The notes under the pieces: generated by a model
The model's database searches: none
What the model was told of the DNA's origin: nothing
Seen by the model: the letters and a program-made list of their open reading frames with translations, nothing else
Shown: positions 1-7,856 of the stretch, in pieces
Layout of the letters: each line of letters starts with the position of its first letter
How positions within the stretch are numbered: the first letter of the stretch is position 1
Source of the DNA: Arthrobacter sp. MYb214
GTDB taxonomy: Bacteria > Actinomycetota > Actinomycetes > Actinomycetales > Micrococcaceae
Reading direction: 5' to 3'
Assembly (NCBI RefSeq): GCF_002979865.1
Contig: NZ_PCPZ01000005.1
Location: 1-64,000, forward strand
DNA: 64,000 bases
Position numbers and translations under genes: made by a program

Positions 1-24
1 CGGTGCTACCGCCAGGACCGATGG
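1..24 (+). promoter_or_regulatory. 3' end of a SAM riboswitch (cut by the window edge)
   Basis: Only the last 24 nt of the element are inside the window. They follow the 3' part of the complete SAM riboswitch at 6104..6187 almost base for base: GGTGCTAC, then GCCAG, then ACCGATGG, the last GATGG being the 3' strand of helix P1. The rest of the aptamer must lie upstream of base 1. The following monooxygenase start codon is only 18 nt away, so there is no room for a separate terminator hairpin; control of translation start or of an overlapping structure is the simplest inference. Confidence 0.7.
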
Positions 25-42
25 AAAGAATTGAGAACCCTG

Positions 43-1374
43 ATGCCTATTGGTGAATCGCACAATGCCCTCGGACTGGACTTCAACCAGCTCAGTGACC
101 CTTCGCAGGCCACCGCAATGGACCTGGACAAGTTTGAAGAACAGTTGCCGACTAGGCAATTGCTGAAAATTACCCCCGGACCAAGTGCGGATGAGCAATA
201 CGACCGGCTGGCGGAAATCTTCCGTCCCGTTTTTGCGCAGATCGCCGCAACCGCCAAGGACCGCGACTTGAACCGCGTGCTTCCTTTCGAGCAGGTAGGC
301 CTGCTGAATCGCGAGCGCTTCGGTGCGCTGCGCCTTTCCGTTGCCGACGGGGGCTACGGCGCACGGCTGGTGGATGTCTTCCGCCTGCTCATCGAGCTGT
401 CCGAGGCGGACTCCCACGTTGGCCAGCTGTGGCGTGCGCATATCGCATTCGTCGAGAACGTCTTGGCGCTGGACGACGAAGAGCTGCGCAAGAAGTGGGT
501 CGCTCGCATCGCTGCCGGGCAGATTATTGGCAACGCCTACACCGAACGCGGTGGCAACGCCCTGGGCACCTTGAACACCAAGGCCAGCACCGTGGACGGG
601 CGCTGGGTGATCGACGGTGAAAAGTACTACTGCACCGGCACCATTTTTGCCGACTGGACCACCGTTGCCGTGGCCCACCCGGAGCTCGCCGGCCGCCAGA
701 TCGCCGTGGTCTCCACCCAGCGCAGCGGCGTCAAGATCCTCGACGACTGGGATGGGTTCGGCCAGGGCCTCACCGGAACCGGCACCACCGAATTCCACCA
801 GGTCCCGGTGGATTGCTTCATGCCGCAGCAGACCAATGACTCCGAAGCGGCGATCTTCCAGCTGGTTCTCATGGCCGTGCAGGCGGGCATCGCCCGCGCC
901 GCATTGAACGACCTGCGTCACGCGGTGCAGGCGCGCACCCGCATCTTCACCACTGGAACCGGGGTGCCGGTATACCAGGAACCCCAGGTCCTCCAGCTGG
1001 TGGGCGAAGTTTCCGCGGAGTCCTTCGCTGCCGACTCCGTGGTGATCGGCGCAGTCCTTGAAGTTGAAGCCGCCCTGGGCGATCCGGGACTGAACGACGA
1101 GGAACGCTACGCCGTATGCGAGCTGGCCGCCAACCGCGCGCAAACCGTGGTGCAGCCACTGGCCATCGGCGTGACCAGCAAGCTCTTCGACGCACTGGGA
1201 GCCTCTTCCACCAGAAGCGGCTGCAACCTGGACCGGCATTGGCGCAATGCGCGCACCATCGCCACCCATAACCCGGCGATCTACAAGGCGCGCATCGTCG
1301 GGGACTACGAGATCAACGGGGTCCAGCCGCAGCGGCTGTCCGTCACCGGCGAAGATTCGACCCAGCGGGCCTGA
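43..1374 (+). CDS. SfnB/DszC-like flavin-dependent monooxygenase (acyl-CoA dehydrogenase fold), copy 1
   Basis: A 443-residue cytoplasmic protein of the acyl-CoA dehydrogenase superfamily. It carries the blocks typical of the SfnB/DszC branch: TERGGNALGT, FGQGLTGTGT and a C-terminal HWRNARTIATHNP. Members use reduced flavin and O2 to oxidise organosulfur compounds such as sulfones and thiophenes; the substrate here is unknown. It is homologous over its length to the protein at 8824..10041. The ATG at 43 is preferred because GAGAACCC just before it also precedes the start of the second copy; TTG 31 and ATG 118 are alternatives. It lies directly behind a SAM riboswitch remnant and 57 nt before a partner monooxygenase, so expression when sulfur amino acids are short is inferred. 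Confidence 0.8.
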   Translation: MPIGESHNALGLDFNQLSDPSQATAMDLDKFEEQLPTRQLLKITPGPSADEQYDRLAEIFRPVFAQIAATAKDRDLNRVLPFEQVGLLNRERFGALRLSVADGGYGARLVDVFRLLIELSEADSHVGQLWRAHIAFVENVLALDDEELRKKWVARIAAGQIIGNAYTERGGNALGTLNTKASTVDGRWVIDGEKYYCTGTIFADWTTVAVAHPELAGRQIAVVSTQRSGVKILDDWDGFGQGLTGTGTTEFHQVPVDCFMPQQTNDSEAAIFQLVLMAVQAGIARAALNDLRHAVQARTRIFTTGTGVPVYQEPQVLQLVGEVSAESFAADSVVIGAVLEVEAALGDPGLNDEERYAVCELAANRAQTVVQPLAIGVTSKLFDALGASSTRSGCNLDRHWRNARTIATHNPAIYKARIVGDYEINGVQPQRLSVTGEDSTQRA

Positions 1375-1431
1375 GGGCCTGCGACGCACACCAGCAACTT
1401 TCCACGATTACCAACCTATGGGGGCAAAGCC

Positions 1432-2835
1432 ATGAGCGAGAACAAGCGCGAGATCCTATTCAACGCATTCGACATGAACTGCGTGGTGCACCAGTCGCCG
1501 GGCCTGTGGCGCCATCCGCAGGACAAGGCCTCGACCTACAACACCCTGGGCTACTGGACGCACCTGGCCAAGGTGCTGGAAAAGGGGAAGTTCGACGGAC
1601 TGTTCCTCGCCGACGTGCTGGGCACCTACGACGTGTACAAGGGCACCAACGTCACCCCGCTGGGCTCCGGCGCCCAGGCACCGGTCAACGACCCGATGAT
1701 GCTGGTTTCCGCCATGGCCGCCGTGACCGAGAACCTCGGCTTCGGCGTCACCGCGGGCACCGCCTATGAGCACCCGTACGCTTTCGCCCGCCGCCTGGCC
1801 ACCCTGGACCACCTGACCAACGGCCGCGTGGGCTGGAACGTCGTCACCGGCTACCTGCCATCGGCGGCCCGCAATATGGGCCAGGAAGACCAGATGGAGC
1901 ACGACGAGCGCTACAACCACGCCGATGAGTACCTCGAGGTGGTCTACAAGCTGCTCGAAGGCTCGTGGGAAGACGACGCGGTGCAGAATGACAAGGCCAC
2001 CGGCGTCTACACCGACCCGGCCAAGGTGCACCCGATCGAGCACGAAGGCAAGTACTTCAAGGTTCCGGGCATCGCCATCACCGAGCCGTCCACCCAGCGC
2101 ACCCCGGTGATCTACCAGGCCGGCGCCTCCAAGCGCGGCACCGAGTTCGCCGCGTCGAACGCCGAAGCGATCTTCGTCAATTGCCCCACCCGCGACCTGC
2201 TGAAGGAAGCGGTCAGCAAGATCCGTGACGCTGCCGAGGCCGCCGGGCGTGGCCGCTACGACATCAAGGTCTTCGCCATGCAGACCATCATTACCGCCGA
2301 AACCACCGAACTGGCCCAGGCGAAGTTCCAGGACTACAGCTCCTACGTGGATATCGAGGGGTCGCTGGCACTGCTGTCCGGCTGGACCGGCATCGACATG
2401 TCCGTCTACGGCCCCGACGATGTCATCGGCGACGACGTGAAGTCCAACGCCATCCAGTCCTCGGTGGAAACCTTCAAGAAGGCCAGCGGCGATACCGGCA
2501 AGCCGTGGACCATCCGCCAGCTGGCCGAATGGATCGGCGTGGGCGGATTCGGCCCGGTCTCCGTCGGTTCCGGCGCCGAGGTAGCCGAGAAGCTCATCGA
2601 CTGGGTGGAGTACACCGACGTGGACGGCTTCAACCTCGCCTATGCTGTCACTCCGGGCACCTTCGAGGACATCGTCGAGTACGTGGTTCCCGAGCTGCAG
2701 GCGCGCGGGGTCTACAAGACCGAATACGCCGAGGGCTCGCTGCGCCACAAGCTGTTCGGCGAGGGAGACCGCGTGAAGGACACCCACCGCGCAGCCCAGT
2801 ACAAGATCGCCAACCGGATGGCTGCGCAGGCCTAG
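1432..2835 (+). CDS. NtaA/SnaA/DszA-family FMN-dependent monooxygenase, copy 1
   Basis: A 467-residue luciferase-like (LLM, TIM-barrel) monooxygenase of the NtaA/SnaA/DszA branch. Visible family features are the N-terminal SPGLWRHPQDK block, LDHLTNGRVGWNVVTGY, and TQRTPVIYQAGASKRG. Such enzymes take FMNH2 from a separate reductase and cleave C-S or C-N bonds or oxidise sulfones. The ATG at 1432 is preceded by a purine-rich GGGGGCAAAG. It follows the SfnB-like gene on the same strand and resembles the second pair at 8824..11462. No flavin reductase gene is beside it, so FMNH2 must come from elsewhere. Substrate is not deducible. Confidence 0.82.
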   Translation: MSENKREILFNAFDMNCVVHQSPGLWRHPQDKASTYNTLGYWTHLAKVLEKGKFDGLFLADVLGTYDVYKGTNVTPLGSGAQAPVNDPMMLVSAMAAVTENLGFGVTAGTAYEHPYAFARRLATLDHLTNGRVGWNVVTGYLPSAARNMGQEDQMEHDERYNHADEYLEVVYKLLEGSWEDDAVQNDKATGVYTDPAKVHPIEHEGKYFKVPGIAITEPSTQRTPVIYQAGASKRGTEFAASNAEAIFVNCPTRDLLKEAVSKIRDAAEAAGRGRYDIKVFAMQTIITAETTELAQAKFQDYSSYVDIEGSLALLSGWTGIDMSVYGPDDVIGDDVKSNAIQSSVETFKKASGDTGKPWTIRQLAEWIGVGGFGPVSVGSGAEVAEKLIDWVEYTDVDGFNLAYAVTPGTFEDIVEYVVPELQARGVYKTEYAEGSLRHKLFGEGDRVKDTHRAAQYKIANRMAAQA

Positions 2836-2859
2836 ACGCATAGCCTGATAGCGCAGCAA

Positions 2860-2903
2860 ATGGCGGCCCCGGCAACTTCGGAAGAAGTCGCCGGGGCCGC
2901 CAT
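2860..2903. terminator. Bidirectional terminator hairpin between two convergent genes
   Basis: ATGGCGGCCCCGGC and GCCGGGGCCGCCAT form a near-perfect long stem, extended by ACTT/AAGT around a short loop. It lies in the gap between the convergent monooxygenase gene and the gamma-glutamyltransferase gene and can serve both. Confidence 0.75.
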
Positions 2904-2915
2904 CTGCCTGCGGGC

Positions 2916-4739
2916 CTATTCGGTTGGCTTCAGCACCATGGCTGAACCGCCGCCGCGCCTCGTGGGCTCGGCCGCTGCGGTGAGCGTGCCATCGGCAGCG
3001 ATTTCCACCGCTTCAACCGCTCCGATTTCCGCCTGCGGAGTGAAGGAATCGCCAGCTGGCGTGAGCTTGTGGCCGAAGGCTTCGAGCGCGGAACCGTGGG
3101 CTTCGATAAACTCCGGTTCCGCGGTGACAGCGGCCGTATTGCGCTGGGAAGCACGCGGAGCGGCGATGGCTTCGCTGATGCTCATGCCCAGGTCGATGCG
3201 GTTCACCAGGGTCTGCAGAACCGTGGTGATGATGGTTGAACCGCCGGGGGAACCGATGGCCAGCACCGGATCGCCGTCCTGCAAGACAATGGTTGGAGCC
3301 ATCGAGGAACGTGGGCGCTTGCCAGGTTCAATGCGGTTCGGATCCTGCGGGTCGTACACCGTGGAGAAATCGGTCAGCTCGTTGTTCAGCAAGAATCCGC
3401 GATCGGGAACCACCATGCCCGAGCCACCGGTCTGTTCGATGGTCAAAGTGTAGGAAACGGCATTGCCCCAACGATCCACGACCGACAAATGGGTGGTGGA
3501 GATGTTTTCCGTATCCTGCTCTTCTACCGGTTCGCTGGTGGCAGCGGGGCATTGGCCATCATAGTTTTCAAGGTCGCCCGGAGCGACCGGCTTCGTTGCA
3601 GCCTGCTCCGGATCAATGGCGCAAGCACGATCCGTACCGAATAATTTGTCCGTCAGCGTCTGGGTCGGGACGTTGGTGAAAGCGGGGTCGCCGACGTACT
3701 TGCCGCGATCAGCGTAGGCGAGCGCAGTTGCCTCGAAATAATGATGCAAGGCATCGGGTGCTTCCATAGCTGGCAAATCGAACTCGCCCAGAATGTTCAG
3801 CGATTCGCCGATGGTCGTTCCGCCACTGGACGAAGGAGCCATGCCGAAGACGTCATAGCCCCGGTAGTCCACCTTAGTTGGTGCCTGCTCCACCACTTCG
3901 TAGCCGGCCAGGTCGGCAGTGCCCAGCTGCCCTGCGGGAACCGGGAGGGCGGTGTCTTCGCTCTTTGGCGGAGCCTGCACCGTTAGGGCGATTTCGGCAG
4001 CCAATTCGCCCTCATAGAATCCCTGGAGGCCTTGCTTGGCCAGCATCCGGTAGGTGTGTGCGAGATCCGGATTCTTGAAAATGCTCCCGACTTCCGGGGC
4101 ATCTCCGCCGGGCAAGAACAATTCGCTCGTGGAGGTGAACGCGGCGAATCGTTCCTTGTTATCCAGGGTCTGTTCACGGAACGTCTCATCAATGACAAAG
4201 CCGCGTGAAGCGATCTGGGTCGCCGGCCGCAGAACCTGTTTCAGGTTCTGCGAACCCCAATTATCCAGTGCGCGCTGCCACGTGGCCAAGGTCCCGGGCA
4301 CGCCCACGGACACGCCACTGGTGACCAGTTCCGGGGTGAAGTTATACGGCTCGCCGGTTTCAGGATCGATGAATGCATCATGCGCAATGCCTGCCGGTGC
4401 GGTTTCGCGGCCGTCGATGGTGCTGACCTTGCCCGACTTCGCATCGTAGTAGAGGAAGTATCCGCCACCGCCAATGCCTGCGCTATATGGTTCGGTGACG
4501 CCGAGTGCTGCTGCGGTTGCCACGGCCGCATCGACGGCGTTGCCTCCCTTGCGCAGGACTTCGATGCCGGCAGCGGTGGCCTCCGGGTCTACCGAAGAGA
4601 CAGCGCCACCAGTTCCGACAGCAGTCGGGTCCTTCTGGGTGTGTCGTGGTTCCGCGCTCGCCGGGAAGGCCGAGAAAGCTCCCAGGCACAAGGCGAGGGC
4701 TGCCGCGCAGGCAACTGACCTTAAACGTGCTCGTGACAT
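2916..4739 (-). CDS. ggt: Gamma-glutamyltransferase, exported
   Basis: A 607-residue N-terminal-nucleophile hydrolase that cleaves gamma-glutamyl bonds in glutathione and related peptides. An N-terminal signal peptide of about 29 residues points to export. The autoprocessing site is the TTH motif in NISTTHLSVVDRWGNAVS, with Thr415 as the predicted nucleophile and new N-terminus of the small subunit. The downstream GGSGM and PGGSTIITTVLQ blocks are typical of the small subunit. The ATG has a clear GAGGAG ribosome-binding site. Transcribed opposite to the preceding sulfur genes; release of cysteine-containing dipeptides would fit the sulfur theme of this region, but that link is inference. Confidence 0.92.
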   Translation of the reverse strand: MSRARLRSVACAAALALCLGAFSAFPASAEPRHTQKDPTAVGTGGAVSSVDPEATAAGIEVLRKGGNAVDAAVATAAALGVTEPYSAGIGGGGYFLYYDAKSGKVSTIDGRETAPAGIAHDAFIDPETGEPYNFTPELVTSGVSVGVPGTLATWQRALDNWGSQNLKQVLRPATQIASRGFVIDETFREQTLDNKERFAAFTSTSELFLPGGDAPEVGSIFKNPDLAHTYRMLAKQGLQGFYEGELAAEIALTVQAPPKSEDTALPVPAGQLGTADLAGYEVVEQAPTKVDYRGYDVFGMAPSSSGGTTIGESLNILGEFDLPAMEAPDALHHYFEATALAYADRGKYVGDPAFTNVPTQTLTDKLFGTDRACAIDPEQAATKPVAPGDLENYDGQCPAATSEPVEEQDTENISTTHLSVVDRWGNAVSYTLTIEQTGGSGMVVPDRGFLLNNELTDFSTVYDPQDPNRIEPGKRPRSSMAPTIVLQDGDPVLAIGSPGGSTIITTVLQTLVNRIDLGMSISEAIAAPRASQRNTAAVTAEPEFIEAHGSALEAFGHKLTPAGDSFTPQAEIGAVEAVEIAADGTLTAAAEPTRRGGGSAMVLKPTE

Positions 4740-4887
4740 ACTTTGATCTCCTCTGGAGGTGGGGATGAAGTATGCCCAAAATTACGGGAGCGGGAACTCG
4801 CCGCACGGTTGTGACACGCGGCACTATGGGTTTGCGCGGCAATTTCGCCCTGGTCGCACAAATATTCTTGGTTATGACGCTTTGAAG

Positions 4888-4935
4888 CAGCGGGCAGGCA
4901 CCACGGCCTCGATCGCCGCGAATGCCTGCCCGCTG
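4888..4935 (-). terminator. Hairpin downstream of the NmrA-like gene
   Basis: CAGCGGGCAGGCA and TGCCTGCCCGCTG are perfect 13-bp arms separated by 22 nt, just past the stop of the minus-strand gene at 4955..5818. The T-tract after it is weak, so termination activity is likely but not certain. Confidence 0.55.
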
Positions 4936-4954
4936 GAAACCGATTGCGAATGGG

Positions 4955-5818
4955 CTACTTGTTCAGGTTGTCCTTGATGACTTTGCCCAAGGAGGCTGGG
5001 GTCCGGCCGATCAGCTTGGCCAGCTCCCCGGAGTTCACCTCCAGCGCTCCTTCGCGAATGCGCACGTCGGTATCGACGAGGATATGCGCGAATGGTCCGG
5101 GGACTCCAGCATCAGCGTAGATCTTTTCCAGCTGTTCGGGATCCATTTCCTGGTAGGCGATGTCCTGGCCGGCGGCAGCGCCAACAGCGCCAGCAAGCTG
5201 GGCGAGGGTGAATGGCTTGTCGCTGCCCAGCTCGTAGATCCTGCCGTTCTGGTCCTCATCGGATAGCAGCACGGCCGCAGCGGCATCCGCATAATCGGCA
5301 CGGGCGGCAGCGCTGATTTTGCCCTCGCCCGCGGCACCGAGCACCATGCCGCTGTTGAGGTAGCCCATCAGCTGGTCGGTGTAGTTCTCGATGTACCACC
5401 CATTGCGCAACAGCACGTAGTCGATGCCGGATCCGGCAAGCAGGCGCTCGGTAGCGATGTGCTCGTCGGCGAGCTTCATGCCGCCGGTCAGGGCGTTGGC
5501 AATGGAGGTGTAGGCGATCAGCGGGACATCCACGTGCCTGGCGGCGCTGATGACGTTCTCATGCTGGGCAACGCGCTGGCCCACCTCGCTGGCCGAAATC
5601 AGCAGCAGCTTATCTACGCCTTCGAGTGCGGACACCAGAGTTGGCTGGGCGTTGTAATCGGCAACGCGGGTTTCCAAGCCCTTGCCCGCCAGCGGTTCCA
5701 GCTTCTGCTCGGAGCGGCCAATGGCAACCAGATCAGCTGCATTCGCCCCACGAGCCAGCAATGCGTCGATGACTAGATTTCCAAGCTGTCCGGTGGCACC
5801 GGTAATTGCGATCTTCAT
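4955..5818 (-). CDS. NmrA/QorB-like NAD(P)-binding SDR-family oxidoreductase
   Basis: A 287-residue atypical short-chain dehydrogenase. The Rossmann glycine motif GATGQLG is at residues 7-13, followed by a conserved arginine (IGRSEQK), typical of NADP-preferring NmrA/QorB quinone oxidoreductase-like proteins. The body contains VDKLLLISASE and YTSIANA, matching the QorB-type layout, and lacks a classic YxxxK catalytic pair, as is usual for this group. Monocistronic, minus strand, divergent from the riboswitch-controlled metNIQ operon. It may reduce quinones or act as a redox-sensing regulator; the substrate is not clear. Confidence 0.8.
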   Translation of the reverse strand: MKIAITGATGQLGNLVIDALLARGANAADLVAIGRSEQKLEPLAGKGLETRVADYNAQPTLVSALEGVDKLLLISASEVGQRVAQHENVISAARHVDVPLIAYTSIANALTGGMKLADEHIATERLLAGSGIDYVLLRNGWYIENYTDQLMGYLNSGMVLGAAGEGKISAAARADYADAAAAVLLSDEDQNGRIYELGSDKPFTLAQLAGAVGAAAGQDIAYQEMDPEQLEKIYADAGVPGPFAHILVDTDVRIREGALEVNSGELAKLIGRTPASLGKVIKDNLNK

Positions 5819-6103
5819 GAGGTCCTCTCGTTGGTCTGCAATCCACTACAACCATCGAAGGCATCGCCGAATTCCCCACCCATGATTGCTGGGGGCAAGC
5901 CAGCGAGCGGGGCAGAACTCCAAAGGTTCCGTCATAGAAGGGAAAAGTAGCGAAATATGTCAGATTGCTACGTGGATTATTGCGTGATTTCAGCGTGGAT
6001 CCGTCCGGACTATGACTTGATGACGCCGATTGAAGTAACGTTTGCCGGCCTGCGGGCGTGGACTCCAGACTTGAATTGTTCGGCTCGTACAACCGAACGC
6101 ACA

Positions 6104-6187
6104 CCATCCAGAGCGACTGAGAGATCTGGCTCAACGACGTCGCAGCAACCACCCGAGAGGGAGCGGTGCTACAGCCAGAACCGATGG
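6104..6187 (+). promoter_or_regulatory. SAM riboswitch (SAM-I / SAM-I-IV-variant clan) upstream of metNIQ
   Basis: The 84-nt element has P1 CCATC/GATGG (6104-6108/6183-6187) and P2 GCGAC/GTCGC (6113-6117/6139-6143) followed by the conserved CAGCAACC. A small P3 CCC/GGG and the conserved GGTGCTA come next. TCTGGCT (6125-6131) is complementary to AGCCAGA (6173-6179). The layout AGAG...P2...GCAACC...GGTGCTA is the S-box signature; no P4 hairpin is visible, so the compact SAM-I/IV variant is the better fit. SAM binding would turn off the transporter operon. The rest of the gap from 5819 to 6103 shows no gene; the promoter was not pinned down. Confidence 0.88.
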
Positions 6188-6195
6188 AGTACTTT

Positions 6196-6243
6196 CACTT
6201 CGCGACGGAAAATCTGTGGAACGCAGATGATTTTCGCGAAGTG
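6196..6243 (+). promoter_or_regulatory. Strong hairpin after the riboswitch, candidate expression platform
   Basis: CACTTCGCG (6196-6204) pairs perfectly with CGCGAAGTG (6235-6243), and inside it GAAAATCTG (6208-6216) pairs with CAGAT-ATTTTC with one bulge. The hairpin starts 8 nt after the aptamer and ends 30 nt before the metN start. It has no T-tract behind it, so it is not an obvious intrinsic terminator; it may be a Rho- or ribosome-access-type switch. Confidence 0.6.
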
Positions 6244-6273
6244 CGCTCCGCATAACCAAGCACCAAGGGAGCG

Positions 6274-7080
6274 ATGATGATTCGTCTTGAAAACGTAACG
6301 ACCGCCTTCGGCAAGGGCCAAGATCAATTCACGGCCGTCAAGGATGTCTCGCTGGAAATCCAGGCCGGAACCATCCATGGAATTATCGGATTTTCCGGTG
6401 CGGGAAAGTCAACGCTATTGCGCAATATCAATTTGCTGCAGCGTCCCACGTCGGGCCAGGTCATCGTGGATGGCGTCGAACTGACCGGGCTCAGTGAAGG
6501 AGACCTGCGAAAGCAGCGTCATGAGATCGGGATGATCTTCCAGCACTTCAACCTGCTGAACAATCGCACCGCGCAACAGAACGTCGAGCTGAATCTGAAG
6601 TTCGCTGGTGTTCCGAAAAAGCAACGCCGTGAACGTGCGCTGGAAGCGCTGTCCATAGTGGACCTCGCTGACAAGGCTGCCGCCTATCCAGGACAGCTTT
6701 CGGGCGGCCAGAAACAGCGCATCGCCATTGCCCGCGCGCTGGTCACCGAGCCCAAGGTCCTGCTGTGCGATGAGCCAACCAGTGCCGTGGATCCTAGAAC
6801 GACAACGTCGGTGCTGCAATACCTCAGTGACATCAACGCCAGCCTTGGCATCACCACAGTCATCGTCACCCACGAGATGAACGTTATTAAGGCCATTGCC
6901 GACAAGGTTTCGGTCATGGAAGACGGAGCGGTAGTTGAAGAGTTCGCCCTGAGTTCGTTGCGAGAACCAGGCTTTGAACCAGTGACGCCAATCGGCCGCT
7001 ACCTGATCAGTGACGAACTCACGCTTAACCGCCAGCCAAAGCAGGACCAAGCCGTCGCTGCCACCGTAGCCCGCGTATAG
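6274..7080 (+). CDS. metN: Methionine ABC transporter ATP-binding protein MetN (short form)
   Basis: A 268-residue ABC ATPase that energises uptake of methionine or related sulfur compounds. Walker A GFSGAGKST is at residues 39-47, the signature LSGGQKQR starts at residue 142, and Walker B ends at Asp166-Glu167 (LLCDEPTSAVD). The sequence matches MetN up to the region FEPVTPIGRYLI, but the protein then ends. The usual C-terminal NIL regulatory domain found in approximately 340-residue MetN proteins is missing. GGGAG precedes the start; the tandem ATGs at 6274 and 6277 are equivalent choices. First gene of metN-metI-metQ behind the SAM riboswitch. Confidence 0.92.
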   Translation: MMIRLENVTTAFGKGQDQFTAVKDVSLEIQAGTIHGIIGFSGAGKSTLLRNINLLQRPTSGQVIVDGVELTGLSEGDLRKQRHEIGMIFQHFNLLNNRTAQQNVELNLKFAGVPKKQRRERALEALSIVDLADKAAAYPGQLSGGQKQRIAIARALVTEPKVLLCDEPTSAVDPRTTTSVLQYLSDINASLGITTVIVTHEMNVIKAIADKVSVMEDGAVVEEFALSSLREPGFEPVTPIGRYLISDELTLNRQPKQDQAVAATVARV

Positions 7081-7096
7081 AGAACCTGGATTACCA

Positions 7097-7813
7097 ATGA
7101 ATTTCACGTCAGTAGTGCTAGCCACGAGCAACGGCAACGCAGCAGCTTTCAGTTTTGACCGCATCATCGAACTTGCCCCGGAAATCTGGGTCGCCATGGC
7201 GCAGACCTTTGCGATGCTGCTGGTTTCCATCCCGATCGCGATTCTCCTGGGAACCCCGCTGGGCATTTGGCTTTACTCGATGTCTCCCAACGGTTTGCGC
7301 CCACGTCCGCGACTGCACCGAATCGTTGACGGGCTGGTCAATACAATCCGTTCCTTCCCATTCCTCATCCTGCTGATCGCCATCATCCCGTTCACCCGAT
7401 TCGTTGTGGGAACTACCATTGGCACCGCGGCGGTTATCGTTCCGCTGACCATCAACGCGATCCCCTATTTCGCCCGGTTCGTGGAGCAGAACATCAGCCA
7501 ACTTGGCAATGGCGTTGTCGAAGCAGCGCAGGCCATGGGCGCCACACGGGGACAGATCATCCGTGAAGTGCTGCTGATCGAAGCCAAGCCTGCACTGCTG
7601 TCTTCCATCACCATCATGACCGTCAGCTTCATCTCGTATTCGGCCATGGCCGGACTGGTCGGCGGAGGCGGTATCGGCGACTTCGCAATCCGCTACGGCT
7701 ACTACCGCTATGAAACCGGAGTCATGCTGCTAGCCATCGTGTTGATGATCCTGCTGGTGCATGCAGTTCAGTTCGTCGGAACTCGGCTATCGCGCGCCGC
7801 TGACAAGCGCTAA
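7097..7813 (+). CDS. metI: Methionine ABC transporter permease MetI
   Basis: A 238-residue inner-membrane permease with five to six hydrophobic segments. The EAA loop is recognisable in EAAQAMGATRGQIIREVLL, which contacts MetN. VNTIRSFPFLILLIAIIPFTR and SAMAGLVGGGGIGDFAIRYG are characteristic MetI blocks. It starts 16 nt after metN and is followed 43 nt later by metQ, forming one operon under the SAM riboswitch. Function is methionine uptake by family knowledge; D-methionine, methionine sulfoxide or other organosulfur ligands cannot be excluded. Confidence 0.93.
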   Translation: MNFTSVVLATSNGNAAAFSFDRIIELAPEIWVAMAQTFAMLLVSIPIAILLGTPLGIWLYSMSPNGLRPRPRLHRIVDGLVNTIRSFPFLILLIAIIPFTRFVVGTTIGTAAVIVPLTINAIPYFARFVEQNISQLGNGVVEAAQAMGATRGQIIREVLLIEAKPALLSSITIMTVSFISYSAMAGLVGGGGIGDFAIRYGYYRYETGVMLLAIVLMILLVHAVQFVGTRLSRAADKR

Positions 7814-7856
7814 ACACAAAACCCGCTCAACTCGCATTTCAGCAAAGGACAACACC

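Noticed and set aside
1456-2859. Minus-strand open frame of 467 codons opposite the NtaA-like gene
   Set aside because: It mirrors the length of the real gene, is rich in Val/Gly/Leu/His typical of antisense frames of high-GC genes, and has no recognisable family or ribosome-binding site.
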